Source: Progne subis subis (lineage: Eukaryota; Chordata; Aves; Passeriformes; Hirundinidae). Taken from it: 64,000 nt of DNA. Where the stretch lies: positions 1-64,000 of the forward strand of contig JAKJHU010000062.1 of NCBI GenBank assembly GCA_022316685.1. Reading direction: 5' to 3'. The position numbers and the translations under genes are program-made. Shown in pieces: positions 1-12,634 of this stretch (within the stretch, counting starts at the first letter, position 1; each line of letters begins with the position of its first letter). The notes below the pieces were generated by a model. The model searched no databases and had not been told where the DNA came from. It worked only from the letters and a program-made list of their open reading frames with translations.

Positions 1-208
1 CTGCAGACTTTTCTCATCTGAGCAAACCGTGGTACCAGAAGATAATTCAACCTGTGGCTGTGGAGAGGAACACCCTGAGAATGAGAATCCCTGGGATGGG
101 ATTTGGCATGCAAAGAAGCCAAATCACTTTTCACTTTTTAGTTTATGTAAGTCTGGTCACATGACACAAACTGGATCTATCCAGCAACAACTTCTTGGCT
201 ACTGCTGC

Positions 209-290
209 TTTTTTCTTTTTTTTTTTTTTTTTGTTTTGTTTTGGTTTGGTTTGGTTTGGTTTGGTTTGGTTTTTTTTTTTTTTTTTTTCT
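209..290. repeat. T-rich tract with (TTTGG) pentanucleotide repeat
   Basis: A poly-T run passes into about six copies of TTTGG and back into poly-T. The related complement motif (AAACC) appears again at 13804-13920. Confidence 0.85.
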
Positions 291-1328
291 CCCCACACAG
301 AATTGTTGTTAGTCTTTTCCTTTCTTAACAAGGCATGAAGTGTTCCAGTTATGATGTTTGGGATTTTGAACGTTCTTTGTTTAGGACTTTCTCTGAGAAT
401 GTAGAAAATTGCTTGGTAATTGCCCCTCTCTCGCTTTGTCCAGGGAATCAAGGGCATGCATTTCTTAAATCACAGCAGACTGAAAATCACAGGATAAAAC
501 ACAGAGGATCCCTTTGGAACGTGGAATCCTAGGTATTGCAATGCCTGACTTCTCTCCTAGAAGAGACCATTCTGTAGCTCCAGGCCAGATGTGTGACATG
601 TTCCTACTAAATCCCAAGAGAGATGCTTGGGGATTTTGCTTATGAGTGTTACAATGGGTGGCAACTTCTGGATCTTACAGCCTGGGAGGAGCAAGAGGAA
701 AGCCCTTACCTGGAGGGCAGAAAGCCCCATTACAGGTGGGAAATGGTTTAAAATAAGTAGTCATTACAGAAGTTTTGCTTTTTAAAAGGCCTTGACCCCC
801 TGTGTTGGTGGAAAGGCTGCCTGGCTTTGTGAGGTTATCACTTAAATGGTTCCAAAACCAGCTTTGAAAAAAACAAACTTCTCATTTGAGGTTAATGAGA
901 CACAGAGTGGGCCAGTTCATGCTGTACCTTTGTGTTACTATTGTTTCAAGGCAGCTGCAGGCTGGCTGGTGTACACCGTGGTTTTTCCTTCTTCTCAAGA
1001 AAACTTTCTGATACAGAGACACAATCATATGTAAAACAAGCTCAAGTTTCTGCAGAAATGTTCAGAATTTAAAAAAAAAATCCCCAAGAGGGCACAAGAC
1101 TTGTAGGGTTTTATTATTATTATTCTTTTTGTTTTGTTTGATTTTTGTTTTGTTTTGTTTTCTTTTAGTGGTAGTGGTGGTGATGTAGTTTTTACCTCCC
1201 ATTGTAACTCTGAATGTTCTTCCTGGTGAGTCTGTATAACAGGATTGTAGCATTTGCAATGTTGCTACATTGTGAGTTCTACTTCCATGACCAACATCTT
1301 GCAGGAGTATTCCTTTCAAATATGTATA

Positions 1329-1334
1329 TGTGTG

Positions 1335-1369
<35 letters not shown>

Positions 1370-1370
1370 T
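1329..1370. repeat. Compound (TG/TA)n-(CA)n microsatellite
   Basis: Alternating TG, then TA, then about nine CA units. Confidence 0.9.
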
Positions 1371-4300
1371 TATTTCAGACATAGACAACTATTTTATGCT
1401 CTCCATCAATTTTCCAACATTTCAATTTAACAGATGGAGTCTGCTAAAGAACTTCCCTTTTCATTTGGAATCCTTTTCTGCAGAAGCCTGGCATCTGAAA
1501 TCCCCCCTGGGTGCTAGAGAAGTTATTTCTAATTCAAATATAGGAAAGACAAAGCTATCCATTGTTTCCAAGTTCCTCTGTTAATTTATCTTGTTATGTT
1601 TTCAGGCCACAAAGGCCTGAGCAGCAGAGGCTGGATTCAGCTATATGCTGTCCTCACAGATATCTTAGGACCCAATATAAGATTTTCCTGTGTTAATTAG
1701 ACAAGTCTATGTAGAGAAAAGAGTTGGTGTTTCTCCAAATCTTATTTCTCTATGAACATCATGAGCACGGTACTATACACACACAGAGTCAGACAGCAGT
1801 ATTGTTAAAAAAAAGATTTACAACTTCAGTAAACACCTGGAGACATGAAGAGTGGTAGGTGTGGGAGAGCTGTTTTCTTTCAGCGTTGCAGGCTGATAAA
1901 TCCCAAAGAAATCCACAGCACACAGAAACCCTTCTGGTTCTGAGGGTGAGCCATGGCAATCATTCAGTGTAGGTGGTGTAATTGGTTCCTTCCCCCCTCG
2001 CTTTTCTGAAGTGTGAATTTTTCACCGTGTATGTAATACCAAGTGGAGAGCAGCCAATGCAGGGCTGAAGTTCAGTCTTTTTATCACAAGCTTACAATAA
2101 AAGTTTTAAATAAAGAGACGGAGAGAGAGTACCAAGATTGAGGTTAGTCTGAATATGCCTTTAGTGCAAAAATAAAAAGGCAAACAGGTAGGAGAAGAGG
2201 TAACAAGAGGATCCATTAGCTTGTGTTTGCATGGAAAGGGATCCAGATAACTCTCCGATGCACAGTGAAGAAAACCTGCTCCCCCAGAGTTTTGGGCTGG
2301 CAGGAAATTCCCTGGAATAAAATAAGTTGCCTATGGTCACCGGGAAGGGAGGGCAATAAGCAGAGGGTGCTGTGGCTGACATCCCTGGCATTGACACTAC
2401 AGCAGGGGAAAAAACATCTGGTGCATCTGCCTTGGGTACAACAATTGCACTGCAAACTGAAAATGGGAGCTCCAGGACTGTCAAAGGGGATTTAAACTCC
2501 TGTCCCTTTATAGAGTGCTCGTGCTGGAGAATGCAGGCAGGGATGGTAATGAGCAGATAGGAACAATTCAGTGTCCCAGGCCTCTAATTCTAGTCCCGTT
2601 GGTTTAATACTTTTGACTTCATAAATTTAGTACAGTAAATAAATTACAGTCCTTACCATCGGTTAAAGATTATTTCTTGGCACATATTTATTGATGTTTG
2701 CCAAGTCAAATCTTAAAATATAGGTGGCATGACTTCTATTACTTCTCTGGAGATTGTTATATACTCTGTTAATTTTGCTCTCTTGGAAGCTTTCCCAGTG
2801 TGTCACAGGCACTCTGCTGTGTTAATTTTTTAAAAATTTTAATGCAGAGTTTCTCATCCAATTTAACCTTTTTTCTTTGATACTTTTACGTTCTTCAGGT
2901 ATTTATTAGTGTCAATCTACCTAAAGTAAGGCTGTACCTTCCTTAAGTGTACTAGGTCCACTATGATTTTTCTCAAGAATGCATGAAATTCATGTCATGC
3001 TCAACATCTTATTCCTCTGAAAACTGCTTCTTGGTGGCATTTTGTTTTGCTTGCTTGAAAAATGCCTTACTGTATATTGCTTTAACTGGTTGATGCTGCG
3101 TGAATTTTTTACCTTTGAGATTTTCCAATAATTTGGGACATTAACAAAACTAAAAGCAAAGAACTGGTGTTTTTGCAAATTGAGTTGTCCTTGGTCCTGT
3201 GTAGCTGAGTGTCAGCAACTTGTCTCAGGGATTCCTGCTTTTACAGAACCTCTGTAACAAAGAAATGTGGGTAAAAAGAACCATGCTACTTCCTGGAGTG
3301 GAACACCAAAACAGTGATTAGAGCTGTATCAATGATACCTCTTGACTTTTCTTCCAGATCACAGAGGGTGATATGTTTACATTCCTCAGCAGAAGGAAGA
3401 AATTCTCATGGGATGTTTGCCTGAGTTCATGCTGCACAACCACGTTAATGACAGCTCACAATATGTTTGCTTTAGACAGTTCTTGTGTAAAAACCCAGCT
3501 TGCTCAAAACCAATTACTGAAACTAATGCTTAAAAAATTCTTAATGCATAGTTTTATCGAAAAACAAAGCTCTTTGTTTGAAAAAGTGACTATAAGAAAA
3601 GCAGCCTTCTCTGGAACTGCAAAAGGAAGTACTGATCTGAAGATAATTTAGGAAATGTTTTCCTTGAAACTTCCCACATCCATCTCTTTTTAAGTGAAAG
3701 CACAAAGTTTTAAATTTTCTTTAATCACTTTTGAAACAGCATTTAGTAGAAAAACAGCTCTAGGTTGCCAAAGAAATAATAATCTTGCATATAAAAGTAC
3801 TTTAAGATTCCTTCATATTTGAAAAAAAAGTGAAGGTAAGTTTATAATATCCAAATATACAAACGAATCGGTATTGAGATGTTCCTTCTACATTTCCCAC
3901 CAAGGACATAGTGAAAACTTTTTGGGAATTATTTAATAAGTTGTTATTATTGTACTTTTGAATATAAGAGCTGGCTAGCCCTTAAACATCTTCCACTTTG
4001 ATAAGCCATAGCTGTTTAAGCCCATTATAATGCTCACAAGAGCTCTTCCTATGAGTTTAGCCAAATTTTCTGGAATCCAGGGGCTTTTCACTCTTTTCGC
4101 AGCAGGGAATTTGTCCTGTGCTTTTAGGTTACCATCCACAGGGAGCTAGGACTGAAAGTGTCCTCTTAGCACAGATGTGCTACTGGAAGTGCCCAGTTGC
4201 TATTTTATTTACCAGGAGAGGGTTTCCCTCCACTGCTGCTCTGCTCATGAAGGCACTACCACACTCTGTGATCCAGCTCCCTGCTCCTTCTACCCTGGCT

Positions 4301-5399
4301 CAGGCACGTTTTGCATTTCTGCAGGGAATTCCACAGGCAGCCAGGGCAGGTCCCACTCTGAGCTGTAGCTTAGAGAGGCCACCAGAGATCTTGGCCTGAG
4401 AAAAACATCAATAATAACATATTTGAAGATGATTTCCTTTGGGTTGTGTTCCACTGTAGTCTTGATTTTTACTTTCTTTTGATACAAACCTTCTGTGGCA
4501 AAAATAAAAGGGCTGTGATTTTTAGAAGCTAAATTTCTCCATCAGTTCATTAGGTTCATGCTTAATTCAGCCTGCACATAAGGCACTTGCAAAAGGTCAT
4601 TTCCAATGGCATGCATTGAAGTGGGTATCCCTTTTCTAAAGATCTCAGTTAAACTTCTCCTTTTCAGCTTAGAAAGCATCCCTGCTTTGGGCTGTTCAAA
4701 TCTTGTGATGTTTTGTTTGTAAGACTAGGGTGCATCTAAACAATAATTCCTTTATTTACGTTAGAGAATTGTTCCAGCATGTGCTGGAGCTTCAGAAGGG
4801 AAGTCTTGTAATAATTCTGACAAAAAAATGGGGGTTTTTTCAGATATCCTTTTCTTTTTTCAGAAGCCTAATTAATTGAAGCACAAATTATACCTAAATG
4901 CAGAGGCACAGCTTACTAAGAAGTGTTATGAGTTGGAATAAATTTCAATGTCTATTTTTCCAAGGTTAAATAACATTGTTTCCATATGAGCCTACATAAA
5001 ATACCTGTCTTACAGTTTGAAGAGATCATAACACTTCTCATCTACTACTCTTATGGTTTGAGGTTTTTACACAGGAGTACTCAGTACTCCCATCCTTGGG
5101 GAGGAAATTCCATTACTACAGAGTTAGATGGCATCAGTTTTACATGATGCTTGTGAAGATTAAGTTTTACAGGAGAAAATTCCCATACAAGAGCACTTTG
5201 AAATTATTTTTGCCACTTGTATTTTGGTCTTTTGTGAGCTTTCTTTGGGACCTAAAGAGGCTGGAGTTATTAAAATAAGATCAAATGATTGCTTGGCTTA
5301 GCAACCCCAGATCCTCTGTGCACTTTTCCAGAGGTGAAAAATTGGTGTCAAGAAAAGGACTGAACAACTTATGTACAAATCACACCTCTAAGAACTCTT

Positions 5400-6580
5400 T
5401 TCATATTGAAGCAGAGGATTAACTGGTTTTTGTCCCCTCCTTTTGCACGTGCTGTCCTCCAGTGTTCCAGCAGGAGCAGGGTACAATCTATCAGAATTCA
5501 CGTTCCTCGTCTCTCTGAGGAAACTCGTGATGTGACTTCCAGACTGAGCTCCCTGATGCTGCCCTTGCAGCCCCATCGGCCATCCTGGCACTTGGGATCG
5601 TGCTGCTCCAGGCTGGGGCTGTGTTTGGCAGGAAAGCTCAGCCAGTGCAGCTGAGCGTAACTAAAGCAGTGACAAGCGAGTCCCCCTCGCACGGAGCTTT
5701 CTCCACCCATGAGGAAGAGGCAGCTCCGGAGTGGAAGTGGAGCCATCTGCTCCACCTCAGCGTGGCAGGAGCCCAGGGCTAAAATTCCTGCAGTTTCTTA
5801 AGGCACTGCCACACAGGATGACCTCTTGGAGGAAGGAGGAAGCTGAGCGCTCTCTCTCTGGCTGTCCTCACGCGTCCCCGGCCGCAGAGCATCCTGCGGC
5901 CTTTTGCCGCGGTTCATCACACACGGGTGCAGCCAGGCAAGTCCCATCAGGGACACCACGTCCTGCTCTGGGAACGTGGAAGGCTGGGAGGAGGCAGCTC
6001 CTCCCACTGGAGCTGCTCCTGGGGCTGTTTGCAGGGGGCTCTTGCACCCACCTGGGCACACCCCACTGCCAGCCCTGGGAGCATCAACGCTTGGGCAGCA
6101 ACAACAAGCCCTTCCTCATCGGCAGCCTGCTCTCCTGTTTTGGAGTTTCTGTGCTGCCGTGGGCCTTGCAGAACAGGTTCCCAGCACAGCCAGCTGTCAG
6201 GCTGGTGGCTGACACGACAGCCCACGGTGTGGCTTGTGGGGAGGCTCTGGTGTGTGCTGCTGGTGCCTCGGGCCGGGATCTGGCAGATGTGCCTCTCCTC
6301 TCCAGGACTGCTCCTCCATAGCAAGGGCCCCCTTCCTCACCTGCCAGCAGCTGCTGTATCACAGCTGAATTGGACAAGGCATGATGGCAAGTGCTGTCAC
6401 AGGCACTGGAGCTCAGGTTGGAAAAGCTGCAGAAGAGTGCCTCTTATGGGAGTGCTGAAGTCTTTTATGGTGGGATTCATCTCTCCTGACTTTTCGTTGT
6501 CAAAAGCTGATCTTGGCTGCCTAGCCTTTCACAGCCACAGCTGGAGTTCATTCCATCTCCTACCTAAAGTAAGTATCTAG
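5400..6580. other. GC-richer noncoding patch with overlapping open frames
   Basis: This block is visibly richer in G and C than its AT-rich surroundings and contains several CpGs. It is open for 196 and 217 codons on the plus strand and 125 on the minus strand, in overlapping frames. The frames share no family motif I recognise, and their overlap is what high GC alone produces. It could be a degraded repeat or a regulatory island. Confidence 0.35.
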
Positions 6581-8023
6581 AACAGATCAAAGAACCCATG
6601 CCTTTTGGAAATACTTCTTTTTCCTCCTCTGACTGTAAGGCAAACCTGACTGAGTGGCTCACCTGCACGTGTCTGCCCCGAATCCATGTGGCGCTGCCTT
6701 CTGAGCGGATGTTTCCATCTGTATTCAAGGATCACAAGAAGTGTCATGTCCTCTATGGATAAACTTCTGTGTATTCAACTTTAAAATACATTTCTTGTGG
6801 GTGTCTTATCTTGGGAAATGGTTTTTTTAGAGCCTGCTCTCCTGACAGACAATGGGCTTGCTGGGGCCTTTCCAACAGTCTTAACTTTTTCCACCTGGTT
6901 GCAGACTGACAGCAAGAACAAATAGGGAACCCATTGCTAATGTTCATACTTTTTTTTTTTTTTCCTGATAACTTTGCAATAGTGTTAAAAGCAGTCCAAA
7001 TATGGGTTGCAGTACGTGAAAATTTGACACACAAAATCTGTTTCATTTTAATGATATCTTGGTAAATTAATCTAAGCTTTTTAAAGATTTTAAAAATTTT
7101 AAAATAATTAAGGCATTAAGAAGTAGGCAAAGATAACTGTTCTTCACCTGAGTAAAAGTATGCAAATGAGAATCAATTTATCTGAAGAATAGGTATGAGG
7201 GATTTCCCATATTCTGAACTCTTTTAAGAGAAAGTGAGTTTTAACGTGTACATTGTTCCCTTGCATTAAAACTAAATTAATTAAACAAGAAGTGAGCATT
7301 TAAATAGTAATGCAGGAACACTGCATTAAAATGCTCATAGAAAATAACACTTTGTTCTGTTGCAAATATTCTTAGGAAATGATGGAAATAAGCTGTGTTT
7401 TTATTTGTTCACTGGGAGAAAATATAGAGCATATGGTCCTGCTGGTAAAACAGAAAAATTGAAACTTTAAATTACGACGCAAAATAAATATATAATGATC
7501 ACAGTAAAATGTGTAAAATTCAATAACAAGTGCAAATATGGCAGATAAAATGATTGCAGTTAAACCTGCAAGCTTCAGAGGACAATGAGAGCTTGCATAT
7601 TTATGTACTTAGCAAGTTTATAATTTCTTTTAGTTTTCATAATGTGTTTTTTACTTCTGACTAAATGATATAATTCCATAAAATTAATTGAGTTTAATTT
7701 AGTCTTTGGCAAATCCCTTTAATGCGTTTTTATACAAAAGGAGATAATCAAGGCTTTCCATGCAAACCTCTGCTTTGGGGTTGTGACACAGAGGGCTCGT
7801 ACCAAAACCTGGCAGATCTCCATGAGCCATTCCTGCCCTTCCAGGGGCTCAGCCATCCCTTGGTGTCTCTGCTGGCCCTCCTCCAAGGCACCACGAAGAG
7901 AAAGACAGGGGGCTGTAGGTGCTTGGAAAAGCTGAGGCTGCACTCTCAGGGCTCTCGTGCCAGAGGTTGTTGGGTGGATGGTGGAGAGCTCCCATCGAGA
8001 GGTGCTCAAGGCAGCTCCAAGGT

Positions 8024-8046
8024 TAAAAAAAAGAAAAAAAAGAGAA

Positions 8047-8099
<53 letters not shown>

Positions 8100-8103
8100 G
8101 AGT
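8024..8103. repeat. A-rich low-complexity tract
   Basis: A long run of A interrupted by single G bases. It explains the poly-lysine and poly-phenylalanine open frames that cross it. Confidence 0.9.
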
Positions 8104-10592
8104 GAAGAAAACAAGTTGTTCCAGCCAGGAGAGGCTGGCACCACTGGCAGGTAGGCTGCCAAAGCAGTGACAGCACCAGGGACCTGCCTTCTTCTGCACG
8201 GCTTTTGTATCGGTGATTGTGGGAAAGTTTTGCAATCACCATAAGAAGGAAATCCAAGGTTTAAAAAAACATGTGGTGAAAGTGCTCCACTTCTTGGAGC
8301 AGGCAGTGCTTTGGCTGTGACGTTGCACTGGCTCCAAGCCTGGAAGCCCTTGGGCACAGGAAAGAAACAACCTGACACCGCTCTGACACAAAGTAAGTGC
8401 TCTCTCTGCCTCTCGCTGTCTCTCCACACCCTCCCTCGCTGCTCCTTTCCATTTGTTAGTTAGTCAGTTTGTTTGTTCACTTGTGAGCTGCCAGTGCAGC
8501 CTCTCTGCACATCTCATTTCCAGTAAACTTGAAAGACTTTATATAAAGTGCAAAGGTACAATTCTGCAAATTCTTTTTTTTTTTTTTTTTTTAAGCATAA
8601 GCACTGTTGGGAGCAGAGTATTTTATCCCTCCATAGAAAAAAACTATCAATTACCCTTGATGCATAATTTAATCCTTTTATTATTTTTCTTGCTTCATTT
8701 TATTTTCAATACCACTGGTGTCAATGATTCACTGGTTTGGCAAAGTTCAAATTCTCATAGAGTGGTTGTAGAAAAAGTAATTGCTCAGTTAGGTGTAAGA
8801 GGAGTGTTTCTACAGTTTAACAATTTCTATGAGTTTCAGGTAGATTATTATGCCTGGCACCATAAATGAAATTTTAAATTTAAAATTAAATATATTGGAA
8901 AGAAAACCATGTCACTGATTTAAATACTGTTTATTTAACAGAGTCAGATGTTTCACAAAGTTAATCATCAGCAAAATACAAATCAATAAAGAATGTATTT
9001 GCTCTAGAGAACTCTGTCTTTCAGTTCCTATCCTGTAAAGATTGAGGTAAGTCTGACTTATCACATTTTAGTTACCTATAGCTTACTTCTTTTTCTTCTT
9101 ATGGGTTTTTTTTTGGTTTTTTTTTTTTTTTGGTGCTGTTGAAGATGGTCTAAGGAAGGTTAGGTCCCTTTACAAATTTCATGTGCGCCTTAGTCTGAAA
9201 TATACACGTTTGCTTCTCAGAAACCCCTCCTACTGGAGTAAGTTTTGGAGCTAAAATCGACAAAATTCAAGTTAGAGTGCTTATGAGGCTTTGTATCTCT
9301 TTATAAGACATAAGTGCGAATTTTCAGGCATTAGGAGTAACTTTTAGGGGATTATTGGGTTTTTTAGCGTGTTGTCCCTTCTGGCACAGGTAGGCATTTC
9401 TCAGGGAATCCAGATAATCCTGGGCATCTTTCCTGGGAGAGCTGAACTCTGAAGAGGAACCGGGCGATGTTCGTGGGTTATCCTGAGACCCTGTCACATC
9501 CCACAACCCCGGTGTCAAAAAATCTCCCACAACACTTCAGGTGGGCTCCACTCATGGGTCAGCTGGCCTCAGGGGCCTGCAGGAGGGAAACCTTGAAAGT
9601 TCCCTTGGAAGTGACTGAAACTGCATGGCAGGTTTAAGATTCCAGGGTCTAGGGGGGAAAATGTTACAGGCCAATTTCTTGACATATATTCCTCTATACT
9701 CCTTCGATATATGTGCAAATGTATATTGGAGCTAACTAGTTGATTTTGGTACTATTGCACCAGTTTTCCTAAAAGACAAACTTGGCAATAGGTTTTTGTT
9801 TTTATTTATTATCTTGGTATTAGCTGCTTTCCCCTGATCAGCCTAACCTATACCAGCCAATGTATTTAAGATGACTCCTTAAATCAGAGCCAACTTTTAA
9901 ACTAAAAAGTTTATCAGTCTTATAAAAATGTCTACATTTATCATCTGTCCTGCAGGGAGCTTGTGAATGCTTGTGGATTTACAGATAGTAATTATTTGTT
10001 TCTTTTAATCTGGGCTCTCTTTTCTCTTCATATATCTTTACCTACCATATTGCTTATCCTGTTTTCTCTGTCATCATTTGTGGTCTGATTCTACAAACAT
10101 TTATCCAAAAATGTTACTCATTCAAATGCTGACAGAAGGGTAGTGTTCACTAAGAAAATCAGAAATATAATAGCAGAATCCTACTGGTTCATACCAAATG
10201 TCCACTTAGTCTGGAACAGTGATCAAAAATGGATATCTCAGAAAGAATTTGTTCGAGTGTGGTGAAGGTGTTTTTCTGACAAACTGTCCTAACCTTTGGC
10301 TGCCTGGGACTTTGCTTTTCCACAGAGATTTCTGAAAATCTTCAGTGAGTCACCATCTGTCTTTTCCATCTATCCAAGAAAGTCCTGGAGCCTTTTAGAA
10401 ATCAAGATGTCACAAATCAGGTGCACTAGTTAGTTACAGGAGTTACTTTGAACACTCTTTAATGTCCTTCCTGAGAAAAGATGTCAATGTGAAGATATCT
10501 CAAGTGTTTTGCCACTGAGTATGTCTGAAAAACTTTGGAACATGCAATTCTTATGCCAATAATAGTCAAACATACCAATATTTTTCAAACAG

Positions 10593-10738
10593 GAAGGCCT
10601 ACATATCAGACCTGGAGAAGAAAAATCATGGAGAGACCAATCACTGCTGGCCAGCTTAAAGAAAAATCACTGTTTCGGGACGGCAATGGCAGCGTAGCTC
10701 CTGCCAAGACTCTGTGCCATAATTGTTCAAAGCTCAAG
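10593..10738 (+). CDS. SLCO1A2: SLCO1A2 exon 1 (first coding exon, CDS from 10628)
   Basis: A plausible acceptor (tttttcaaacag) ends at 10592, so about 35 nt of 5' UTR precede the ATG at 10628. Residues 1-37 form the hydrophilic cytoplasmic N-terminus ([13 protein letters not shown]...), ending in SKLK just before helix 1. The donor is aag|gtatgg and the exon ends in phase 0. An in-frame ATG further upstream at 10535 lies before the acceptor, so it is probably not used. Any upstream noncoding exon and the promoter could not be located. Confidence 0.8.
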
Positions 10739-12602
10739 GTATGGAAGAGCCCACACCGCATATTTTCTCTGGAACAATGAATTGCCATTTGAAGTCCTAT
10801 CAAAATTCAGTTAGTTATGTGTGGCACTGTTTGATACTATATGTGTTGGGAAAAATGATCTGGGCTGCATCCACAGGGGGATGGAAGGGATTTGGGGCAG
10901 CAGGGGAGGGAAGGGATTCTGTCTTTCTGCCCTGCTCTGCTGAAACTCCACCTGCAGAGCTGCCTCCAGCTCTGGGGTCCCAGCACAGGGAGGACATGGA
11001 GCTGCTGCAGCCAGTCCACAGGAGGGACACTAAGCTGATCAGAGGGATGGAGAAGCTCTGCTGTGAGGAAAGGCTGGGAGAATTGGGACTGGAAAAGAGA
11101 AAGCTCAGGGGTGACCTCATTGTGGCCTTCAAGTACCTGAAGGAGCCAACAAGAGAGATGAAGAGAGACTCTTGACAAGGGCTTGGAGTGACAGGAAAGG
11201 GAGAATGGCTTCAGACTTAGAGAGTGAGTTTAAACTAGATATTAGGAAGAAATTTGTCTCTGTGAGGGTGGTGAGGCCCTGGCACAGGATGCCCACAGAA
11301 GCTGTGGCTGCCCCATCCCTGGAAGTGTCCAAGACCAGTTTGGATGGGGCTCTGAGCAACCTGGTGTAGTTGAAAGTGTCTCTGCCCATGGAAGGGGTTG
11401 GAACTGGATGAGCTTTAAGATCCCTTCCAACCCAAACCATTCTGATTCTATTGTTGTGATTCCAAGCACACAGAAGCCAATAAATGTGCCCAGAAGTTAA
11501 AAAATGAGGTAGATTTTTACTAACAGTTCATTTAGAGGTGTGCTATAGTTACAGTGGTAGTTGCAGACATATCTTTTTGTTCATGGTTTTTAGAACAGGA
11601 GGAGAGGTAATAAGATTTACTGTGATATAAGTACCATAAATTAACAATGTTATGCTTCAAGTTTTTCTCCTAAGGAAGGAAACAGCTGAACCAATATGTA
11701 CTAGAAAGTTAGAAAGTGCATGCCATCAATGTCAATTTTCTTTTCTTTTGAAGTAGCAGAGTTTCTGGAGGCCACCCTGAAAAAGAAAGTAAAACCTTTT
11801 TTAAGGATAACAATAGGAAGATTCTCCTCACAGAGAATTAGAATATGATTTTTGTGCTTCTTGAGTGGGTTGCTCAGGCATCCAGCCATAAAGCAAAATA
11901 GTTACTTTGCAAACTCAGTCATTTTCTCTTTTCAGATATTTCTTGGAGCTCTAGCTTTTTCCTTTTTTGCCAAAGGATTTTCTGGAAGCTACATGAAGAG
12001 CATGTCCAGTCAAATCGAAAGGAGATTTGAAATCTCGTCATCGATTGTTGGCATTATTGATGGCAGCTTTGAGATAGGTATATACACTTTCTTAGAAAGA
12101 GGATAAGTGCTTCTTAGTACATTTCCACTGCCAAAAGAAATCTATATTTTTTTGCTGGCTCTCTCTCCTGTTGATGCAGGTAACTTAATGGTGATGGTGT
12201 TGGTGAGCTACCTTGGACCAAGAGTTCATCGGCCAAAAATAATTGCTGTTGGGTGTCTCATCATGTCCGTAGGAGCTTTTTTGTCAGTGATGCCTCAGTT
12301 CTTAATGGGACGGTAAATATGGAGAGTTTTCACCTTATGCACTAATTGAACTTGGTCATATGAGGTGATTTTTAGCATGCATCTGAGGTAAAAGATTGAC
12401 ATAGTAGTTTCTTCCAGCTGTTCCAACAGGAAATGGGTGGATTTTTTATATTGACTTTCTTATTTCCTCCCTGAAGCTTACCTCTTGCTGCAGGTAAGCA
12501 GGAGAGAAACCTCAGATTTCTACAGAACTTATACATAACTAAGGAAAAAGTGGGTTGAAATTTTCACCTGGGATGGATACATGTATATATACACACACAT
12601 AA

Positions 12603-12634
<32 letters not shown>

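Larger units (their letters stand above)
1..10592. other. Noncoding flank upstream of SLCO1A2
   Basis: I found no recognisable coding exon on either strand. Open frames here are short or are translations of simple repeats. The region holds T-rich and (TTTGG) repeats near 209-290, a TA/CA microsatellite at 1329-1370, a GC-richer patch at 5.4-6.6 kb and an A-rich run at 8024-8100. In mammals IAPP lies next to SLCO1A2 on this side, but I saw no IAPP-like exon within these 10.6 kb. A promoter or noncoding first exon of SLCO1A2 may be here but is not identifiable by eye. Confidence 0.6.

Noticed and set aside
5731..6580. Open frames of 196 and 217 codons on the plus strand
   Set aside because: They overlap each other and a 125-codon minus-strand frame, have no recognisable motif, and are expected by chance in GC-rich DNA with few stop codons. 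No splice or promoter context supports them.
7719..8429. 236-codon minus-strand open frame
   Set aside because: Its length comes from reading through an A-rich tract as poly-phenylalanine. The rest has no family resemblance.
1..10592. IAPP gene expected beside SLCO1A2 by synteny
   Set aside because: I looked for an amylin-like exon on the minus strand and saw none in this interval. It may lie further left.
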